Assembly (NCBI RefSeq): GCF_000972845.2
Contig: NC_040017.1
Location: 314,938 to 378,937 of the forward strand
Direction of reading: 5' to 3'
Source: Larimichthys crocea
Lineage: Eukaryota; Chordata; Actinopteri; Sciaenidae
DNA length: 64,000 nucleotides
The position numbers and the translations under genes were made by a program. Below are positions 34,881-45,517 of the stretch, in pieces (position 1 is the stretch's first letter; the number at the start of each line of letters is the position of its first letter). Below the pieces are notes generated by a model. The model had not been told where the DNA came from, made no database searches, and worked only from the letters and a program-made list of their open reading frames with translations.

Positions 34881-35387
34881 AAAGAGAGAGAGAGACCGAG
34901 ACGCCTCTGTGGGGGGGTCTGAGCTTGAGGGGGGACGGGACGGCTGGGGAGGACGTGGAGAGGAGGAGGATCAAGAGGGAATGGAGGAGACCCTTTGGAT
35001 GCCCGTTTTCCGAGGTCTTGGATGGGAATGGGCGGGGGTGGATCGATTGGATGCGAGGGGGGGGAGGAGAGTGACTTGGGAGCCGTGACGTTGGAGGACG
35101 AGAGAGGATGGAGGAGAGATGAGGAAGAGGATTCCGCCCCCCCGCCAGAGGGAGAGTTTATTGTAAAATGATGATGTATAAAAATATTTTGTAAATAAAA
35201 AATGGGCTAATTTTTCATGTTAGATAAGCCTATGCGTGGACGCTGCATATTGCATTCGGAGGCCGAAAGCACGTTTTAGTTTTTCAATGATGACTGTCCC
35301 CGCCCTCAACACCTAGGCTACTTTCCCACAGCGCTGTCTCAGATCAGCTCAGTTCTTCTCACGGTCAGCGACAGAGTGTACGTCAGT

Positions 35388-35765
35388 GGTCCCCAACCCC
35401 CGGGCCGCGGACCGGTACCGGTCCGTGGATCAATCAGTACCGGGCCGCACAAGAAGTAATTAGTTATTTCTGTTTTATTTAATACGGTCATTTCGAAATA
35501 AAAAAACGTTTCAAAATAAAAGACCGCTCGACTTAGACTGGGACTATAATAAAGGGGGACTTACTACTTCATCCACAGTTGGTAGGAGAAGAAGAAAATA
35601 TTACTTAATACTTAATGTTTTCTTCTTCTCCTACCAACTGTAGATAGAGTAGTAAGTCCCCCTCTATTATAGTCCCTGTCTAAGTCGCGCGGTCTTTTAG
35701 CGGTCCGCATTAAAATTGTCAAGCGTTGACCGGTCCGCAGTTAGGAAAAGGTTGGGGACCACTGG
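35388..35765. mobile_element. Non-autonomous element with GGTCCCCAACC ends
   Basis: Terminal inverted repeats CAGTGGTCCCCAACC at 35388 and GGTTGGGGACCACTG near 35765. An inner palindrome (35500-35690) contains TCTTCTTCTCCTACCAACTG against its complement. Flanks show no matching 8-bp duplication. Confidence 0.6.
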
Positions 35766-36046
35766 TTTGGAGAGAAGTATATAGCTCCGCTAAAGAGCAG
35801 TGTATGATGTATTTCTTGCCTGTCTTTTTCCTATATCCTGCATCGTGGTTTTATTGTGTGTGAATGAGAAAAGAATCAGCAACCCTGGCCAGATCACCGC
35901 GCACGTTGTGTCATTGCATAAATTGCGTCACGCCACTATTCGGCCTTACTATTCGGCCACTTCACCGAAAGCCGAAATGGGCTTTTGGGCCATTTTTGGC
36001 CAAAAATTTTCAGTGGCCGAATTTTCGGTGCATCCCTAGTTTTTTA

Positions 36047-36989
36047 AATGAATTTTCTAATCTGCCTATGTCGCCATACATTGTGTATGATTTCAGGATC
36101 ACTTTATTAGAAAATGGTACAGTAAAAGAACTTGAAAATCACCCCAGAAGTAGCTAGGGACATGTAGAACAAGAATCAGGTGGAGCTGTCAGAAGACAAT
36201 TTGATTTGTTTATTTAATGACTTTTCTAAATCTGCATATGTATTTTAGAAAAGAGATTATTATTTTATTTTTGAGTTTCCGTGGTGCACTTGAAGGCACC
36301 ATGAAGACGCTCACACACTTTACCGTACAAACCGATGTAGTTGGGCACTAGATTTTAGCCTTACTGCAGTACTGTATTATATTGAAGTTATTGATTAATA
36401 TTCCTAATAAAAATTCCCAGAAATTATGAAAAGTTCTAGTAAACACTAATGTTGTTGGTGTGGCTCTGAGGATGGCTCATTTTGATGAACATTAGGTTGT
36501 ATCTTGTTGTCTATCTTACTACGGTTGAAAATATGCGTGTTTTGTGTTTAAACAACGTTTCACTTAAGGTTATTGATGCTGGAAGTGCCAATATCTTTCT
36601 AACTTTACCGAAGTGCAGTGGCCAATGTGGCACCTTTCCTGATCTCGTAATTTTACGAGATCCTGATCTCGTAATTACGAGACAAAGTGGATTGCATTCA
36701 CTGGATAAAAGTTTTTATCCAGTGAATGCAATGTGCTGCCGTGTCTTCTAGTGCTCAAGTGACGCGAAGTTGTCCTGCAGGTTCCACTTAAAAGTCAGAA
36801 TTCTGAGAATTTTTTTTTTTTATGTGGCCCTAATCCTCTTCCGTAGAAATGTCTTGTGGAAATTGTGACTGTTTATTTTATGGGTGTTATTGTGATGATT
36901 GTTGTCTATTTGTATAAGTGAAATATATATAAAGTTCAATAATAAAAGCAGTAATAAACTAGAAAACATGTATAAAAAAAAGAGAGAGA

Positions 36990-37034
<45 letters not shown>

Positions 37035-37281
37035 GTTTCATATCAGATCAGATAAAAACAATATGTTCCTGAAGCTAAAGCTACCCTGAGCTAACACACC
37101 AATACACTCTAATGAGGACTGATGTCGCTAGCATGCTAACGCGCTAATCGCGATTAGCATCACAACTTTTACAAATGACATGGAGTCGGTGCAGAATTAG
37201 AAACACATACACCCGTATTTACTTTCTGTAGGTTGCAACAACAGCTAACTAACTTACTCTCCACTGACTTAAGTTATTGTT
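36047..37281. other. Non-coding DNA with hairpin cluster and microsatellite
   Basis: No gene recognised. It contains the three-hairpin cluster at 36641-36732 and a (GA)n tract at 36979-37027. Confidence 0.5.
36641..36732. repeat. Three successive perfect hairpins
   Basis: Hairpin 1 (36641-36662) has 10-bp arms and a TT loop. Hairpin 2 (36667-36682) is the 16-bp perfect palindrome TCTCGTAATTACGAGA. Hairpin 3 has 20-bp perfect arms at 36691-36710 and 36713-36732 with a 2-nt loop. It may be a small fold-back element. Confidence 0.8.
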
Positions 37282-37303
37282 AACATTAACTGTGTGAACT
37301 TGT

Positions 37304-37624
37304 CAGGGCCGGTCCTGGCTATGGGCAATGTGGGCGGCCGCCCAGGGCGCATTCTCCGTGGGGGGCGCACGAACGCCCGAAAAAGCAAAAAACCACGGTA
37401 ATTTTCGATACCGCTCATTAAGTTAGCGGAGCGGGCGCCCCGGCAGCGGGGTGTTGACAAGGCAGCGGGGGGGCGTCGGACAGACCGACGGGGGCGCACG
37501 CATCCCGGGGCGCACGGCGCATCCAGGGGCGCATGGGCGGCCGTTAGGGCGCACGAGAAAATGTTCGCCTCGGGGGGGGGGGGGGGGGTCGCCCAGGGCG
37601 CAAATGTGGCCAGGACCGGCGCTG
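37304..37624. mobile_element. Non-autonomous hAT, GC-rich, with TSD and empty site
   Basis: Starts CAGGGCCGGTCCTGGC and ends GCCAGGACCGGCGCTG. The target duplication GAACTTGT lies at 37296-37303 and 37625-37632. The empty site GAACTTGTCATGAAC is at 41201. The inner part consists of GGGCGCACG-type units. Related copies are at 59383-59647 and, distantly, 60200-60457. Confidence 0.9.
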
Positions 37625-38000
37625 GAACTTGTCATGAACTAGCTTTGTGTCTGACTAGCCTGCAGCTCACCTGGCAGCATTATCTCTAACAGTTAAGACT
37701 CGGATAAAACTTAAAACAAGAAAAGTACTTACGTGTCTTGTATAGTATAATTCCTGGAGGAATTATAATATAAAATAATATAATATAATATGTTTTTATT
37801 GTAACAGCAGACCTTTTTTCACAGCCGCCATTTTGACTTGAAACAGTAGTTTCCAATTATACTAATTAAGGTTCCATACCATTTAGTGCAGCTGACTTTT
37901 CAGTGAACCAACATGCAGCACAGCAAGCACCCTGACTCTGTTTGACCAGAATGGAACCAGACGTTAATTACCTTAAACAACACATTGTGGTCACTAAAAC

Positions 38001-38491
38001 CATAGACATATATACATAGACGCAGCATTGAGCGGGTTGGTCGTTGGTCGCGATACGTCAACGGGTCCGCCATATTGGATGTGGCAGATCTGCCCGTAAA
38101 CTAATACAAGGAAATGGACTGAACTTCATAAAGCGCCTTTCTACAAAGTGCTTTAAGTTAATGCCTCTTATACACCCATTCACACACACACTAATATATC
38201 TGGGAAACAAACAGGCACCAAAAACAACGTATGTAACTTTTAAAGTGATGATTATAAATGTTTACTCCTTATGTAAGCACCAAACCAACTATGTATTTTT
38301 CTAATGCTGAGTGTTTACAGCTACTAATGTGTGTAACACTGTTACTGTGATCTAACATTATTTTATTTAACATTTAATCTGTGTCTATAATAACCAGATC
38401 CTGAAATGTAGATGTGACATGAAGAGTACTAACGTTTACATTTAACTGATTTTGATTAATCGCATATATATAAATACATATATACACACAT

Positions 38492-38536
<45 letters not shown>

Positions 38537-38986
38537 CACATACACACGTATATATATATATATATATATCCCTGCTGCAAACAGCAATAAACATGAAATA
38601 TAAAATAAGTTTAAACAGATCTAAAAGAAAATACAGCAAGTATAAACAGTATAAATATGACAAATATAAACAGATATTCACAGTGTAGATGTAGCAGTAT
38701 AAACAGTGTGAATATATCAAAAATACACACCGAGGGGGGTGCACATTGATGAACATATATACACGGGGGGCATTGATTAACATACATATCTATACAGCTA
38801 TACAATTGCAGTCTGTGTGTGTGTTTCCAAGTTAAAAACCTTGGTAAAGAATACTCTTGCACTGCTTTTTCCGTGTGTTGCCACTCTGCAACTTAAGGGC
38901 TGCGCTCTACTTTGCCACATCCAATATGGCGGCGACGTCGACTACGATTTAGTGCTCAATGCGGCCTCTATGTATATATGTCTATG
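38001..38986. mobile_element. 986-bp element with CATAGACATATA ends, TSD and empty site
   Basis: The terminal 20 bp CATAGACATATATACATAGA are identical at both ends in inverted orientation; weaker inverted similarity continues for about 80 bp, including CCATATTGGATGTGGCA. The target duplication ACTAAAAC lies at 37993-38000 and 38987-38994, with the empty site at 41569-41576. 8-bp duplications fit hAT or P-type elements. It contains a (TA)n/(CA)n microsatellite at about 38463-38570. No transposase. Confidence 0.88.
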
Positions 38987-39580
38987 ACTAAAACCACTTG
39001 CTGAAGTGGTCTGGGACCTGTTTATTGGACCACATATCTTTTGTAGTGTAAACACTAATATGTCCTGGGCCCACATTGAAGGAACAGCTACTCAAGTGAT
39101 GACCTGCAAGTCCACAAGTCCACAATTACATGTTTGGACTGGATAGACCTGATAAGCAACAGACTGTCAGCATGTAACCATAATATCCCCAGACTTTGTT
39201 TAAAAAATCTCAGTATTGATAGTTGTGTTAGACAAAGCTTGATAAAATTTATAAAACACTGTCTAAAACAAATTCTTAACTATTTGTGCTTTCTTGTAAA
39301 TTCTGCAGATGTTATGAAGAAAAACATTGTGCTGGCTTATTCCAGCTGTTGGCTTCTACTGTTCAAAAAAAGAACATATTTTGTCCTTTACTTCTTGCTC
39401 CCATAGATTCATTGTGGTTTTGAGACAGCTGTCTCTGAGATTTCTACCTCCACTGAATGAATGAATTTGAATTTGTGGTGTCAAATTTGTGTCAGAAGTG
39501 TTGATCTGATTTATTGCCTTATGTTAATCTCTCTTTGCAAAACAATAAAAGCAGCACACAGAGGAGTACTTCATTATTAC

Positions 39581-39586
39581 TTTATT
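39581..39586 (-). terminator. Polyadenylation signal of gene F
   Basis: AATAAA on the minus strand, about 110 nt after the stop codon of gene F at 39696. Confidence 0.55.
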
Positions 39587-39695
39587 CACTCGACATTAAA
39601 TACAGATGCATGTTGCTTGATAGTTTATGTATGTCATACAGTTGATTCCATCACTGGCTGCGATCTTGTGTTGATGTACGGTGTAAGTTGCTTAT

Positions 39696-40788
39696 TCACC
39701 ACTTGGTAAATTTTAGAATGATTTGCTCATTTGTGCTTGGAATGTAACATCCAATACCTGCAAATAAGATCCATACAGTGTATTATAATCTGATTTCCTC
39801 TAAAATCACAACAAGAAAGACTGATGGATCAACATTTTCATAGTAAACATACCAACATCAGGCCTTATGATTTTGCCATCTTGAGTCTTGACCAGTAGCT
39901 CCCAGTATGTATGGTCTTTATCATTTCCAGCCACACCATTCACGCTCTCCAGGTATGGGCCATAGTTTGGATCCTCTGTGTAGGTGAACCTGCAGGATAG
40001 AAACCACAGCTTACTTCATCTTATCCCTACATATCCCCAAAAGACAAACAAAAAACAACATGGAGCTACTAATACTGCTAAGTATTAAAAACTGTAAATT
40101 CTCCACTCAATGACATCCAGCGCTGAGCTCCAGTCACTTAAAGATGAACCTTATAGATGCTGAAAAGCAGTGTTTCACTGCCCTCTCTGGGTCAAACTGT
40201 AAAATCTGCTGCGTCTTGACAGTGGTGTGGTTGGAAGAGGAACAGTTATTCATCATACTGGCTCAGTATTTGGTTACAGTTTGGCTAAGCTGTTTCACTT
40301 ATGTGACAAAGGACTATTTGGCACACATACGATCTTGAGTCGGAGGGACGTCACTATAAAAGCAAAATGTATATTTTGTGAAAATTATAGAAAAGTATTT
40401 TGCAGACTGTTGAAAACTATCCATCAGCAAGTTCATAGTGAAAGGTGATCTTACAAATAAAGTTTCATATCAATAAGAACTGATGTTATGGTCTTACTTA
40501 AAGTTTGAATTGGAGTCCATGAGTCGCTTCAATGCGCCCAGTAGGACCCCTCTGAAAACCACATGAGTACTGAAGGTCACAGGTGGGGTGTTTGCTAAGC
40601 TGTTCTCCACCACCACTTTAATGGGAACTGAACTTCTTCCTGAATTATAGATGGAAGCATGATATGCAGTATTAATGTAAATCATTTGAAATGAAGTTTC
40701 ATGAATTATTCTGAAGCTTACCTTCAGTCAAAGTCCCGGGAAGCAGCAGAAGCAGCATTGCTGCAGAGAGCAGAGCTGGCGCAGTCAT
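39696..40788 (-). CDS. Secreted single-domain DUF4430 protein, copy F, intact, inverted
   Basis: Exons on the minus strand are 40788-40722, 40639-40498, 39989-39853 and 39757-39696. Their lengths (67, 142, 137, 62 nt) equal those of copy C, giving 135 aa and TGA. The signal peptide is MTAPALLSAAMLLLLLPGTL. The mature protein has VPIKVVVENSL, FRGVLLGALKRLMD, YGPYLESVNGVAGN, then HTYWELLVK and CYIPSTNEQIILKFTKW. It keeps the Cys before YIP but lacks the second Cys and all three glycosylation sites of copy C, so the two proteins differ in surface chemistry. Introns are 82, 508 and 95 nt. The upstream sequence has no family-type TATA. Family assignment is by motif; function unknown. Confidence 0.87.
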
Positions 40789-41186
40789 CGTGGTCGTTGG
40801 ACGGGAGACTTTGCTGTAAGCTCACAGTGACTCTGTTTTATTCCAGTCATTGCTGTTTACATATTGAAGTGGTGTAAACTGTGGGTGTTGATCTTAGTTT
40901 GAAAAAGCTGATAACATTTTCTTCCATAAAGCCACCTCGAAGGTCACCTTGGGCTACTGTTATGAAATCATGTCTGCCCTGTTAATTTTGTTAAGTCAAG
41001 TGTCTCTTTCATCAACTCCCTATGCTGGTGTTTTATTAAGGTTGTAAAAACAGAGTAAAATTAAGTAATTAATGGTTAGAATAGTTACAAATATCTGACG
41101 TTGCAGTGATAAATATTTAAAGCAGTAATATTTTCTTTTACTGATTCATTTGACACTGACTTTTTGTCAGAGCGGAATCAAACATT
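40789..41186. other. 5' flank of gene F
   Basis: 40789-41046 is repeated at 41925-42178. 41057-41180 matches 33292-33420. On the minus strand, GGAATAAAACAGAGTC near 40843 could serve as a weak TATA-like element; otherwise no regulatory site is clear. Confidence 0.4.
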
Positions 41187-42178
41187 AACATTAACTGTGT
41201 GAACTTGTCATGAACTAGCTTTGTGTCTGACTAGCCTGCAGCTCACCTGGCAGCATTATCTCCAACAGTTAAGACTCGGATAAAACTTAAAACAAGAAAA
41301 GTACTTACGTGTCTTGTATAGTATAATTCCTGGAGGAATTATAATATAAAATAATATAATATAATATGTTATTATTGTAACAGCAGACCTTTTTTCACAG
41401 CCGCCATTTTGACTTGAAACAGTAGTTACCAATTATACTAATTAAGGTTCCATACCATTTAGTGCAGCTGACTTTTCAGTGAACCAACATGCAGCACAGC
41501 AAGCACCCTGACTCTGTTTGACCAGAATGGAACCAGACGTTAATTACCTTAAACAACACATTGTGGTCACTAAAACCACTTGCTGAAGTGGTCTGGGCCC
41601 TGTTTATTGGACCACATATCTTTTGTAGTGTAAACACTAATATGTCCTGGGCCCACATTGAAGGAACAACTACTCAAGTGATGACCTGCAAGTCCACAAG
41701 TCCACAATTACATGTTTGGACTGGATAGACCTGATAAGCAACAGACTGTCAGCATGTAACCATAATATCCCCAGACTTTGTTTAAAAAATCTCAGTATTG
41801 ATAGTTGTGTTAGACAAAGCTTGATAAAATTTATAAAACATTGTCTAAAACAAATTCTTAACTATTTGTGCTTTCTTGTAAATTCTGCAGATGTTAGGAG
41901 AGAGAGCAGAGCTGGCGCAGTCATCGTGGTCGTTGGATGGGAGACTTTGCTGTAAGCTCACAGTGACTCTGTTTTATTCCAGTCATTGCTGTTTACATAT
42001 TGGAGCAGTGTAAACTGTGGGGGTTGGTCTTAGTTTGAAAAAGCTGATAACATTTTCTTCCACAAAGCCACCTCGAAGGTCACCTTGGGGTACTGTTGAA
42101 ATCATGTTTGCCCTGTTAATTTTGTTAAGTCAAGTGTCTCTTCCATCCACTCCCTATGCTGGTGTTTTATTGAGGTTG
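41187..42178 (-). repeat. Deletion derivative of the gene F locus
   Basis: 41187-41892 matches the 3' side of gene F (37282-39312 without transposons) and 41900-42178 matches its exon 1 start and 5' flank (40764-41046). The 1.45 kb between, which holds nearly all of gene F, is missing at the junction near 41893-41899. Confidence 0.8.
41900..41924 (-). pseudogene. Exon 1 stub, copy G
   Basis: The start codon and first eight codons (MTAPALLS) of a gene F duplicate. The coding sequence ends at the deletion junction, so no protein is possible. Confidence 0.8.
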
Positions 42179-42712
42179 TATAAAGGTATTTTGCAACCAG
42201 GGCCATATTTCCCCATGTTTTTGTGTCAGTAAGTGACTATGGAACAACAATTTCTGCAGTTTGTCCAGTATACATACAATCAATGTCTCGTCATATTTGG
42301 GGATCTGGTCAGAGTAGAGTCCATACAGGGGACACAGTTGTTTCTCCCACCCTTGAAATAATAGGAAAGCTTGATTTTTAAACAAGTTGTGACATCTTGC
42401 AGTGCTTGTTGTTGCTACATTAAAAAAAACAAACAGAGTTGGATTGGGAAAAGACTGCACAAATTATCCAATTATATAGAGTCATTCCCACATATGTTCT
42501 GCTATCTGGTTGAATCAGCTGGTAAGAGACACGATGACGCTTAAAGCAACACATAGTTTTAAAAATATAGACAGCTGCACACTGTGCATTTGTTATGATT
42601 TTATTACATATGATCAAAAACTAGCAAGTTGACAACTTTGCTAACAGCCAAACATCAACAAGGTCACCAACAGCAGACACAGCAGCAGCGAATATTACTG
42701 ACTAGTCCAACA
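42179..42712. other. Non-coding DNA, no gene recognised
   Basis: A minus-strand frame of 97 codons (42460-42167) shows no known domain and overlaps duplicated flank; I do not call it a gene. Confidence 0.4.
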
Positions 42713-43717
42713 GCAGTCAGCCCAGCTCAGTGTCGGTCTTTCAGCCTTTTATTTCACCAAGAGCAATGACTAAAAGTCAGTCCCAGGTTTACTCTTGTCC
42801 GGCGGTGTCTTGCTCACTCACTCTCTCCTTTTTTCTACTTAGCTTCTTTTGTCAATGTCCTCTTCAGTCTCCTCTCCTCTTCCATTATGTCCATAGAGGC
42901 TGCTGAGCCTGGTTACACTGACCTTTTACCCACTGACTCCTGTCATGTTTATGTCCCATGATGACACCTACTGCTAGATTTTGGTACTACATCTACATGC
43001 ATTCCTTTGTTTGTAACGTAGCCCATTGCCTGAATTCACTCAGTCACTCGTGAGTTTGATAAGATGCATGCAACACAGTTGTTTCCTCGCTCTGATCCTT
43101 GGAGTAATTACGTCCGTAAGTGTCAATGTCCGATTGTTGTTCAATGAATGAGATACTGATGCTTATAAAACAGTTAGCGTAACATTTCTAAAGATAATAA
43201 GTAAACAAAATGTTTGTTTTAATGAAAGAATACTTGTGTGTTAGCATGACATGCCTAGCCACTCTGTGTATTGCTAACTAGCAGCCTAGCAGCTAGATAA
43301 TGTTACATATGAGATTGTTAAATCTGATAACAGTTGTTTACATTAATGTGAACATGTCTGACAGCTTACAGATGTGTCACTTGGTGACTTTCTGTATTTT
43401 TATGTCTCTTGTAGTTTTATGGATCTAAATGGAATGAAAGTGAGAGATGGAAAAGAAGTGAAATGAGTTCAAGTAAAGTTTCATGGAAGAAAAGTCCCGC
43501 TCTTAATTTTATTCTTCTTAGCTATCTATCTGTAAAACAACTTTAGTTGAAAACAACGTTACTTATTATTATTATCATTATTTCAATTTTATTACTATTG
43601 TTGTTGTTGTTATATGTGTGTTTGCGTGTATATATGTTGTTTGTCACTTATAAAACAATAAAAATACTTGGGAGAAAACAACGTTACTCACACTCCCCCA
43701 AACATCGCTGCGATAAA
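42713..43717 (+). repeat. Probable leader/LTR region of the BEL/Pao element
   Basis: 42713-42900 is shared with 2706-2900. The following 800 bp lead directly into the gag-like frame. A low-complexity ATT/GTT tract (43561-43612) precedes it. No matching downstream LTR could be found, so the LTR reading is tentative. Confidence 0.35.
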
Positions 43718-44404
43718 ATGCTGTCCCCAGACGATGACAAAGGACAGCTAACACTGGACATGCGGTCACAAACAGGCAGGTCCAACGTGTCAGTGGCTAG
43801 TAGCGCCGCAATGAAAGCAAAAGCCAAAGCAGAAGCATTTAAAGTAAAGATTGCTTACGCTGAGAAAGAAGCCACAGTGCTTAGAGAAAGAGCCCGTATT
43901 GAGGAAGAAAAACAGAGAGTGTTGGCTGAGGCAGCATGCCGCCAAGCAGAGGTGGAAGCAGACCTCCACATTCTACAGCTGCAGAAGGAGGCATCAACAG
44001 CGTCTAGAGAGGCAGAGGTCTACCAGGCTGCAGTCGACTGGGAGGACCTTGATTTTGGATTTAATCAAGAGAGAGCTCAGTGTACCAGAGAGTATGTGCT
44101 CAACATTCCAGTGCCACATGCTCCGCAGCCATTCCCCGAACCACGGCCTTCACATAAGCCACCCAGCCGTCCTCAGCCACCAATCATTCTTCAGCGCCCT
44201 CTCCAGCCATGCCCTCATGGAGCAAACGACTCACAGCCAAAAGGAAACAATGACATCAACCAACCGGTCAGCCCAGCACCAGTTCGCCCTCCAGCAGTTC
44301 GCCCTGCACCAACTCCAACACCAGTCCAACACCAGCTCGCAACCCACCAAGTCCCTTTTCTAATGAACGGAAGTCTACAACGGGGCACCTGCTCCATTGC
44401 CTGA
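43718..44404 (+). pseudogene. BEL/Pao gag N-terminal coiled coil
   Basis: Begins at an ATG after the low-complexity tract (MLSPDDDKGQLTLDMRS). Residues about 30-110 are a charged coiled coil (AMKAKAKAEAFKVKIAYAEK, REARIEEEKQRV-like), the hallmark of Pao gag N-termini. A Pro/Gln-rich linker follows. The upstream hydrophobic extension in the same frame comes from ATT/GTT repeats and is not real. The frame ends at 44404. Confidence 0.7.
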
Positions 44405-44885
44405 CTTCGCCACCTACCTGATAAGGAGAGAAATGGTGAGCTCAGGACTGATCCAATTCGATGACCGTCCAGAGAACTACTGGGCATGGAAAACATCTTT
44501 CCAGAGCATCACACATGACCTCAACCTAACGCATCAAGAAGAACTCGACCTCCTTGTCAAATGGCACAGCCCAGAGTCATCCACACAGGCCAAGCGCATC
44601 AGGTCAGTCCAGGTAACCAGTCCAGCAAAAGCAGTCGACATCATCAGGGAGGACTGCTACAGCTGCCCTGAGGTTATCGAGCACGCCCTGCTGAAGAGGC
44701 TTGAAGATTTCCCCCACGTCTCGAACAAAGACCCTCACCAGTTGAGAGTGGAGCGGTCTCACACCTGGACATGCATACACACACACCGCCCGGGGTGTAA
44801 ACCCCATGGTGAAAATTTTTTCGCTACAGCCTTCAAGAAAAATGGGTTGCACAATGCTCCAGGTACAAAAAACAGTACAGGGTAG
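44397..44885 (+). pseudogene. BEL/Pao DUF1759-like gag domain
   Basis: Reads FDDRPENYWAWKTSFQSITH, then LDLLVKWHSPESSTQAKRIR and a CPEVIEHALLKRLEDFP segment, matching the DUF1759 style of Pao polyproteins. It is one frame away from the preceding gag. After DPHQLRV at about 44750 the sequence turns into unrelated DNA up to about 44965. Confidence 0.75.
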
Positions 44886-44965
44886 CCTTTCCACCCTTCT
44901 GTTTTTTTGTGTAGTTCATCTGCAATCAAGCTAAGATTAGAAATAACCCAAGTTTTGTCTTCCCT

Positions 44966-45517
44966 TTGTCCAACTGTGCAAACAGCATCAAGGCAGACAA
45001 GACAGGCAAGGTAAGCAATAAACTATCTATCTTTGTGAAGAAGACTGAGGTGTCATCAGCTCAAAACTCCCACGTCAGCCATTCAGAGAAATCAGCTCAT
45101 GAGCCAGACAAGCAATTCCCCATCTATAACAAGCCCCATCCCCGCTTTAAATGCCTCACCTTTAGGAACAAACTACTGCATGAGCACAAAGCCTTTCTGA
45201 AGGAAAACTTAATCTGCTACCGGTGCTGTGCCTCCACCAAACATTTAGCAAAGGACTGCAAAATGTCTGTGAAATGCAGAGAGTGTGACAGCAAAAAGCA
45301 TGTGTCTGCCTTGCACCCTGAGCCCACCTCCTTACTGCCTGAAGAGACCAAAGGCGACCCAAAACAGCATGAAGAGCAGCTCAAAGTCACGGCCAAATGC
45401 ACCAAAATATGCAGCACTTCTCAACCTAGGTCATGCTCCAAAATATGCCTGGTGAAAGATTTCCCCACAAGTCATTGTGAAAAAGCCCAACATGTATATG
45501 CAGTGTTGGATGACTAG
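44966..45517 (+). pseudogene. BEL/Pao zinc-knuckle segment
   Basis: Two retroelement-type zinc knuckles: CYRCCASTKHLAKDC (C-x2-C-x5-H-x4-C, one residue longer than usual) and CRECDSKKHVSALH (C-x2-C-x4-H-x4-H). Preceded by PHPRFKCLTFRNKLLHEHK. It ends at 45517 in the approach to the protease. Confidence 0.75.

Larger units (their letters stand above)
34305..36038. mobile_element. hAT element with perfect TSD, filled by nested repeats
   Basis: The left end TATCGATGCACC at 34305 and right end GGTGCATCCCTA at 36038 form the terminal repeats. The 8-bp target duplication GTTTTTTA lies at 34297-34304 and 36039-36046. Inside sit a piece starting GCAGCGGTCCCCAACC (34713) with a long interrupted poly-A (34796-34878), and a second element at 35388-35765 with inverted ends (CAGTGGTCCCCAACC and GGTTGGGGACCACTG). 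No transposase remains. Confidence 0.75.
37282..39312. repeat. Duplicated segment, paralogous to 41187-41892
   Basis: After removing the two transposons at 37304-37624 and 38001-38986, the sequence aligns with 41187-41892 with few differences. It lies on the 3' side of gene F. A short plus-strand frame at 39134 and its twin at 41716 are identical only because of this duplication; they show no domain. Confidence 0.85.

Noticed and set aside
34583..35074. Open frames with poly-Lys or poly-Phe runs
   Set aside because: They come from the poly-A tract at 34796-34878 and carry no domain.
37269..37642. GC-rich open frames on both strands
   Set aside because: They lie wholly inside the non-autonomous hAT element 37304-37624; the same frames at 59284-59757 come from its second copy.
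38463..38570. CRISPR-like or structured repeat
   Set aside because: It is a TA/CA microsatellite; no spacer-repeat pattern exists anywhere in the window.
39134..41955. Two near-identical short proteins at 39134 and 41716
   Set aside because: Their identity comes from the segmental duplication of non-coding flank; no start context, domain or splice support.
43547..43717. Hydrophobic N-terminus of the gag frame as a signal anchor
   Set aside because: The hydrophobic run is a translation of ATT/GTT low-complexity DNA upstream of the likely ATG at 43718.
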